From Valencia hispanica (Eukaryota; Chordata; Actinopteri; Cyprinodontiformes; Valenciidae): DNA of 64,000 bases. This document shows positions 58,440-64,000 of this stretch, one piece after another (position 1 is the stretch's first letter; each line of letters opens with the position of its first letter). The stretch is from positions 12,429,571-12,493,570 of the forward strand of contig OY747716.1 in assembly GCA_963556495.2 (NCBI GenBank), read 5' to 3'. The position numbers and the translations under genes are program-made. A model generated the notes under the pieces. It worked only from the letters and a program-made list of their open reading frames with translations. It was not told where the DNA came from and ran no database searches.

Positions 58440-58807
58440 CCATCCATCCATCCATTTTCTTCCGCTTATCCGGGGTCGGGTCGCGGGGGCAGCAGCCTAA
58501 GCAAAGAGACCCAGACTTCCCTCTCCCCAGCCACTTGTTCCAGCTCCTCGGGAGGAACCCCAAGGCGTCCCAGGCCAGCCGAGAAACATAGCCCCTCCAG
58601 CGTGTCCTGGGCCTTCCCCTGGGCCTCCTCCCGGTGAGACGTGCCTGAAACACCTCACCAGGGAGGCGTCCAGGAGGCATCCTGACCAGATGCCCGAGCC
58701 ACCTCAACTGACTCCTCTCGATGTGGAGAAGCAGCGGCTCTACTCTGAGCCCCCTCCGGATGACTGAGCTTCTCACCCTATCTCTAAGGGAGAGCCCAGA
58801 CTCTCCC
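58440..58807 (-). pseudogene. RTE-type LINE, 5'-truncated, 3' end
   Basis: On the minus strand it encodes R-S-Q-L-R-W-L-G-H-L-V-R-M-P-P and R-P-R-G-R-P-R-T-R-W, the conserved C-terminal end of RTE-like LINEs, followed by a short 3' UTR and a (GGAT)n-type tail. The 11-bp duplication TGGTTGAAGTT flanks it exactly (58429-58439 and 58808-58818). The intact duplication and open 116-residue frame suggest a fairly recent insertion. Confidence 0.88.
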
Positions 58808-58818
58808 TGGTTGAAGTT

Positions 58819-59640
58819 GTGAGCAATAAAATCATTACGGTTTTTTTCTTATTTGACCAAAATAAGAAAAAAGATTTTGTCAATGAAGGTAATATACTCA
58901 GAAGCCTATTCATCATATCTGTTAGGTATTCCTAAAGCCTCTCTGATATGGTACTCTACTCCCATGATGGCATCGACTCTTTCTAATCTTTTTGTTTCCG
59001 GGAACTGATCTCATGGTTGATGGTTTACATGGTGGCGCTAAGGATTCAGATGGAAGAGGCACTAAGTAACATTGATCTCACGAGCCTCGGCTGACCCGTC
59101 TCCTCTTTCTCCATTATCTTTCTTCTGTGCTTCCCTTCCCTTAAGAAGCACTGCTTAAAGCACATGTATTTCAAAGAAAGACCTTATAAACCTGTGTTGT
59201 TTAGTCAAGGTGGTTATCAGAGTTTATTTAGGTAAATATCTGTTTTCTTGACTTTCTTTAGTGGATTGTTTCTCCATTGGGTGACTGAATCTCTGTTTAA
59301 CCAGCACTGGGCACTATTGGTCCTCTTGCTTCCCTTTACTTCCTGTCTAAGGTTTGTGTTGCATACTAGGAAATGCAGTGCGCTTTCTAAGTTTAAATAA
59401 ACTGTATGCATGATGCATGCAAAAACATCCAGCAGTACACCATCTATGTCATACTTCCATCAACCAGAACTTTGAAGGTGTGAAATGGAGCAGAAAAATG
59501 AGCGGCAGCTGCAGGGTTTATCAGGTGAGAAGGATGGAGTCAGTTCGTCTGTGTGGCACGTTTTTGGATTTTGTGTCCCAAATGTGGATCAAAAACACAA
59601 CAAATCTGTTGAAACACCAGGAAATTTATAATGGAGAGAT
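58819..59640. other. Intronic sequence with no recognised feature
   Basis: Nothing supportable was found. Confidence 0.5.
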
Positions 59641-59648
59641 CTATGAAC

Positions 59649-60110
59649 CAGGGATGGAGAACTCGAGTCCTGGACTTGGACTCGTGACCTGACTCGAGCA
59701 GCACGCAGATGACATGCATTTGGACTCTGACTTGCAATGTTAGGACTTGGGACTCCGACATGATAAATTGCTGTTGTTGGAATTAGCATTTAGTCGATGC
59801 TAATGTTAGCTTGTTAAATTAGGTCAGAGTACTGGACAAATTTACTTCTGTAACTGTACGGGTGACTTCTTGAGTATTTGCTGTTTTCACATGTATTTTA
59901 AGCATGTTTTATTATTTTGCACATGCTACTGTGTTAGCTTGGTGATAGCATGGGACATTGAGTACTTTTTTTGGGATGACTAGAAGATTATTTTTGGGAC
60001 TCGGACTTGGCCTGTAGGACCTAGCGACTTGACTTGGACTGATCCTATGTGACTTGGACTGGCACAAGTCTGAATTGGACTTGAGAGATGGTGACTTAAC
60101 TACAACACTG
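59649..60110. mobile_element. Non-autonomous hAT element
   Basis: Flanked by CTATGAAC (59641-59648) and CTATGAAT (60111-60118), 7 of 8 identical. Ends are CAGGGATGGAGAACT and, reversed, CAGTGTTGTAGTTAAGT, which fit the hAT CAG-xG pattern. The interior is made of recurring 'gacttgg/actcg' words near both ends (possible subterminal transposase-binding repeats), without an ORF. Confidence 0.83.
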
Positions 60111-60118
60111 CTATGAAT

Positions 60119-60965
60119 AACTAATACTTAATTTATAAATATTTTAATCTCGTTTTTGATTTACTTTTATTTTAGTTTTTTTTTTTTTCAGAGACATTTG
60201 AATATATTATAAATATTTATCCAAACAAATGTCTGTTTAGGCTCATTCTCTGTTTCTCATTTGTAATAAAAGTTAGAATAACACTTTTACAAGCTCAATG
60301 AGTAATAATTTAAATAATCAAGATTTTCATAATGACCAGAATCATTTTGATACCCTTTTTTTTATAGTCCAGCAGCCCTAATTCACTCTGGTAACTGCTA
60401 GATGATATTTATGTCTATGGATGCATATCAAGATTCATCATATCCTGAGATGACTGATCATCTTCTTGACTAGCTGAGGGTGTTGAGGTAAGACACTGGC
60501 AATAATATTTAACATGTGAAGAGCACAATCGTTGCTATTACAGCTGCTATAGAGAGTAAATCCATCCCTCAAACCAAGTGTGGCTGCTTGCTTCTTATTG
60601 TAACTCATTAAGAACTCAAACTCAATACATTTGTTGGAATTTGCAGGATAGTTGACTTGCAAAGTGGCAATAATATTTAGCCTAAAATGAAAAAATGTAT
60701 TTTAGATAAAGCTGATATTGAATTTAAATGTAGATTATTTGGCCAGGCTTTAATGGAGCTTGGTGCTCCTAAATCCCTCTTACTGTGTGATTTGATAGCC
60801 CTGCTATAAGCTGTCCTTTGACACATCTGTGGGTTTAATGATGGCGGTGACAGATGTTCAGTTTAATCATCACATGGGCTCCTGAGGCCTGACGAGGCCT
60901 ACAAACTGTTGCTGATGATCTTTGGACTTATCTAATGTGCATGGAGTTGTTTTGTTAGGATCTAC
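60119..60965. other. Intronic sequence with no recognised feature
   Basis: T-rich runs; no exon seen. Confidence 0.5.
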
Positions 60966-61826
60966 TAGGGGTGTAACTGTACACAAAAGTCGCGGTTCTG
61001 TACATTTTCAGTACACGTTAATCAAGACAAATAAGTACAAATGTGAATGTGACTTTTTATTTGATCAGAATTAAACTAATAACTTTTTTTTTAAATTCCT
61101 TTTTATTTCCTAAACTTTATTTGATTTTATTATGTTCTATAACTTAGAGATGAAAGTATAGAACTGACTGGAGACTTGATTGGGTTTTTTAAAATAAATA
61201 ATAGTACAAGCAGACCTAGCTAGAGTAGAAAACAATAGATCCACTTTAAAACAGTCAGTGTTGATGTTTAGAAATGTTTAGATACTTTGCCCATATTTGA
61301 TAATAAAATATGCTTGAATCAATTTGGAGTAGTTTTGATATTTTAACAACCTAGTTTTCCAGCTGTACTTGAATGCAGCATGGGCAGCTGTTGGGAAAAT
61401 CCCTTCTCATCAACAGGGATTCTGCCGAATTGCGTTTTAACCCAATAAGGAGTTTGGGCTGATTGGATGCTCCTGGTAGACATGTGGATGTCTTGTGGAT
61501 GCAGAGCGTGTTATGGGCCCTATGGCTGTTTAAAGATGCGTTCGCTGACAAAGTTGTGGTTCGGTCCATCTTTCTTTTTCTACTGTAGCTACATGAGAAA
61601 CCAATTAATGTTCCCAATTAGCAGAGTTTAGTGATAGCTAGGAGTCCTTTCTGTTTTAGTTTTGGTGTCCCTCTTTAAAGTTGCGCTGCAGAAACATTGC
61701 ACTTCTCTCTGAGTTCCACATATAAACATTCTGCATGTGTTCAGGTAGAACACAACTGGATTCGTTCGGTCCCGAACCGATAGGGCCGTACCGACAAATA
61801 CGGATACGTGTACCGTTACACCCCTA
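60966..61826. mobile_element. Non-autonomous hAT-like element
   Basis: Ends TAGGGGTGTAACTGTACAC and, reversed, TAGGGGTGTAACGGTACAC differ at one base over 19. Flanks share TCTAC within the 8-bp window. It contains no transposase, and subterminal GTAC-rich words occur on both sides. Confidence 0.82.
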
Positions 61827-62471
61827 ATGTCTACTTAAACTGTGTAGATGACTCAGGGTGATGACTTGCCGTACGTCTCCTTGGTAACCAGCACATCTCA
61901 GACTGACAGAGGGCATCCTATCGACGGACATGTGGCCAGAAGACAGGAAGAGGAAGTGAAGCGTCACTCTGTGTGCTGGCTTTAACGCCATATCCTCCTC
62001 AGGCCGCCCTCGACATTACCTCTTGCTTTATAAAAAGTTCAGGATTAACCTAATCTGGTTAAGTGATTAGTGCCCTCTTCACATGCTCTTTGCCTCACAG
62101 ATTAAACGGCCACTAAAAGAAACAAGAGTGGAGTGGTAGGTTGACCACGGTGATGACTGGGCCAGAGCTTTGTCCTCCGTTTACATGGCTGGTCTGGGGC
62201 GTTTTTCCTCTTTATAATAAAAAACCATCATATCACAGCTACAGAGTTATTGTAATTTATATGTTTGAAACTCAGTGAATATATAAAAACATACATCAAA
62301 ACAGTCTAATAATAACCTTGTGGATGTGATGAAGACTGATTTTAGTTGTAATGGTTAAGGTTTCCCCTTGTGGTGAGCTGATGGCCTGACTGGTTCACCC
62401 TGTGGCACCTACGATGTCCGTCTGTCTGTCTCCACTATGGTTTTCTGCTTCCTTTGCTTTCTCTGCTCCTC
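61827..62471. other. Intronic sequence before candidate exon 1c
   Basis: No recognised feature. Confidence 0.45.
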
Positions 62472-62473
62472 CC

Positions 62474-62479
<6 letters not shown>

Positions 62480-62504
<25 letters not shown>

Positions 62505-62505
62505 C
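62480..62505 (+). repeat. (TG)n microsatellite
   Basis: About 12 units. It pairs in sense with a (CA)n tract at 62681-62704, so the two could anneal as an inverted pair around a CpG-containing stretch. Confidence 0.95.
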
Positions 62506-62680
62506 GTTAACTCATGCTCTCACAGCTGTGGCAGTGATCAGAAGCCCAGGGAGGTTGTTGGGAAGGACTGTGTGCGCCCTCACGCGCATGCCTGCGCCTG
62601 CAGGTCTGTCGGTGGGAGGGTGAGGGTGCTTTGTGATGCATGGCTGATGTCGCCGACTTTGTCGTCACAGCCACTTTCTA

Positions 62681-62704
62681 CACACACACACACACACACA
62701 CACA
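62681..62704 (+). repeat. (CA)n microsatellite
   Basis: About 11-12 ACAC units, about 185 bases upstream of candidate exon 1c. Confidence 0.95.
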
Positions 62705-62888
62705 AACAGACTGTCACAGAAATAGCTTATCCTCACACTATCACACAGTGCAGCCAGCATTCCTGACTTGTGCACGTCAGAAGAAGTATCTTTATACTTT
62801 GGACCACCATTCCTGGAGTTCCCCTAGGACCACTGCTAGGACCCTCACCCCTCCACCCACCCCCCCTTTTTTAGCCAGGCTCCTCAGA

Positions 62889-62919
62889 ATGGAGCACAGG
62901 GGCGGCTCTCGTCGGAAGG
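62889..62919 (+). CDS. slc12a7: Candidate first coding exon 1c (short basic N-terminus)
   Basis: Ten codons plus one base: M-E-H-R-G-G-S-R-R-K, then G before GTAAGT, a near-ideal donor. The ATG context is optimal (A at -3, G at +4). The phase and final G match exons 1a and 1b, so it could splice to the same exon 2. It would give a short, basic N-terminus without the F-x-V-V-P-V core, similar in style to the short KCC2b start. Ten residues cannot be identified by homology. The pyrimidine tract and AG just upstream (near 62872-62877) could make it an internal non-coding or cassette exon instead. Confidence is modest. Confidence 0.38.
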
Positions 62920-64000
62920 GTAAGTTTGTTTGTTTTTTGCCCCCTCCCCAAATTCAAGCACTCTTTGAGTTACCCTTTTGCTGGCACCTCAATATTTTAG
63001 CTAATAAATTCTAAAACTATGTGGGATTTTTTTCTGTTTACTCAGATTATAGCTTGATTCTTTAAAAAACAAAAAAGAAAGTAGGATTAGCCTCCAAGAA
63101 TAGTTTCTAACCTCCCATAATGTACTGTATCTAGTCTGCTGTCCTGTTTGACTCTTTCCAAGATCAGTTGCTCTGTTAAATAAAAATTAGATTAACAATA
63201 CTTAGTGTCCCATACAACAGATAAAAGGACAGAGAATGAGATGGTAATGCTGTGGTTTATTCAGACCTAAACAAGAATCATGATTTGTGGGAGTGACTGA
63301 TGCTACATTTGGAACATTTCACTTTAAAGTCATAAAACAAGATTTCCAAGCAGTAACATTTTTTTTATTTAGACAAAAAAAATCAGAAAAAGGCTAATCT
63401 TTTTTTTTCTTGTTTTCTTTTTTTGTTTTGTTTTTGCTCCTTTTTTTTACTCATCGTTTAATAAATTGTAGAGGCAGAAGGACATTTTCCTTCTTTTGCG
63501 CCTTTTACAATGAACCACGTACAGAACATCAGCAGCGTTAGGCAGCTTATTGCGTTGTCACAGTCTGCGGCTTAGCGTCTTTAAATAGTGCGCATGGTCA
63601 TTTATTACCACAAGAAAGGCTGAGCCTAACTATTAGCACATCCCTAATGTACCTGCTCTAGTATATTTTTACTGGCTGCTAAGTAAAGTGAAGCCTGAGA
63701 GGAACACCATCTACATGGAAGCAAAAAAAAAAAAAGGAACACATGAGAAAAGAAGCTCAGCGTTCCCACTCATCAGAAGTCTTTACAGTGCAGGGGGCTG
63801 AAGCTGAGGAGGAGGAACGTTGCTCTACTTAGGACTAATTGTATTTTAACATTTTTTTTTAATCTCCGTTTTGGATGAAAAATAATTGCAACAGTCAGAA
63901 ATCGACTCGTTATCAAATGGCACCGAAATAGTGTCTGAAATCTGTTGGTAAAGGTCCTGTAAATATAGTCAGGCAGTCGTTTCAACCTCCTAAACTGAAG
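62920..64000. other. Terminal non-coding sequence
   Basis: Presumed intron leading to exon 2 outside the window. It contains poly-T and poly-A runs and no recognised exon. Confidence 0.5.

Noticed and set aside
44969..64000. Search for KCC exon 2 (expected to encode a D-G-N-P-K-E-type start)
   Set aside because: No matching acceptor-bounded exon was seen by eye; it is presumed to lie beyond 64000.

Overview
The window looks like a teleost fish genome. It has AT-rich intron and intergenic DNA with no operon-like coding density. It carries a fish-type repeat load: Tc1/mariner, hAT, L1, L2, RTE and sushi-type Ty3/Gypsy elements, a tRNA-derived SINE and microsatellites. Most open reading frames are transposon relics or chance frames.

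Host gene. The only host coding sequence I can support is the 5' end of a K-Cl cotransporter gene on the + strand, best read as slc12a7 (KCC4). There are two good alternative first exons: exon 1a at 12929-13166 and exon 1b at 44851-44968. A third, weaker candidate (1c) is at 62889-62919. All three begin with an ATG and end in phase 1 on a G just before a GT donor, so all could join the same exon 2, which must lie beyond base 64000. Exons 1a and 1b share an F-x-V-V-P-V core. Only exon 1a has it as R-F-V-V, which fits the SPAK/OSR1 kinase docking motif (R/K-F-x-V/I). The layout therefore suggests that promoter choice decides whether the transporter carries an N-terminal kinase dock.

Layout. 1-2.9 kb is unassigned. 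2.9-4.05 kb holds a Tc1-like scrap, a SINE, a LINE 3' end and a TATC microsatellite. 4.2-10.24 kb is a full-length but dead L1-type LINE with a 15-bp target duplication, itself hit by a solo LTR. 12.7-13.2 kb is the CpG-rich promoter and exon 1a. 15.3-19.7 kb is a broken L2 LINE. 21.5-26.3 kb holds hAT-like repeats and a long palindrome. 30.2-40.7 kb is a transposon nest: an old Tc1 (A) was entered by a second Tc1 (B) and by a short TIR element. Tc1-B was entered by a GC-rich retroelement and by a TAA-flanked TIR element. The GC-rich element was entered by a young sushi-type Ty3/Gypsy retrotransposon, whose LTRs differ by three substitutions and one 8-bp indel. 42.2-43.25 kb holds a degraded repeat and an L2 3' end. 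44.5-45.0 kb is promoter and exon 1b. 51.9-62 kb holds an L1 scrap, a THAP-like zinc-finger scrap, a third Tc1, a TTAA-flanked element, a GCTAGC-rich minisatellite, several hAT/TIR elements and an RTE LINE 3' end. 62.4-63 kb holds candidate exon 1c between TG and CA microsatellites.

The Gypsy element shows a perfect 11-nt inverted match between its primer-binding site and an internal LTR position. This is the signature of Tf1/sushi self-priming. The only indel between its LTRs falls on that site.
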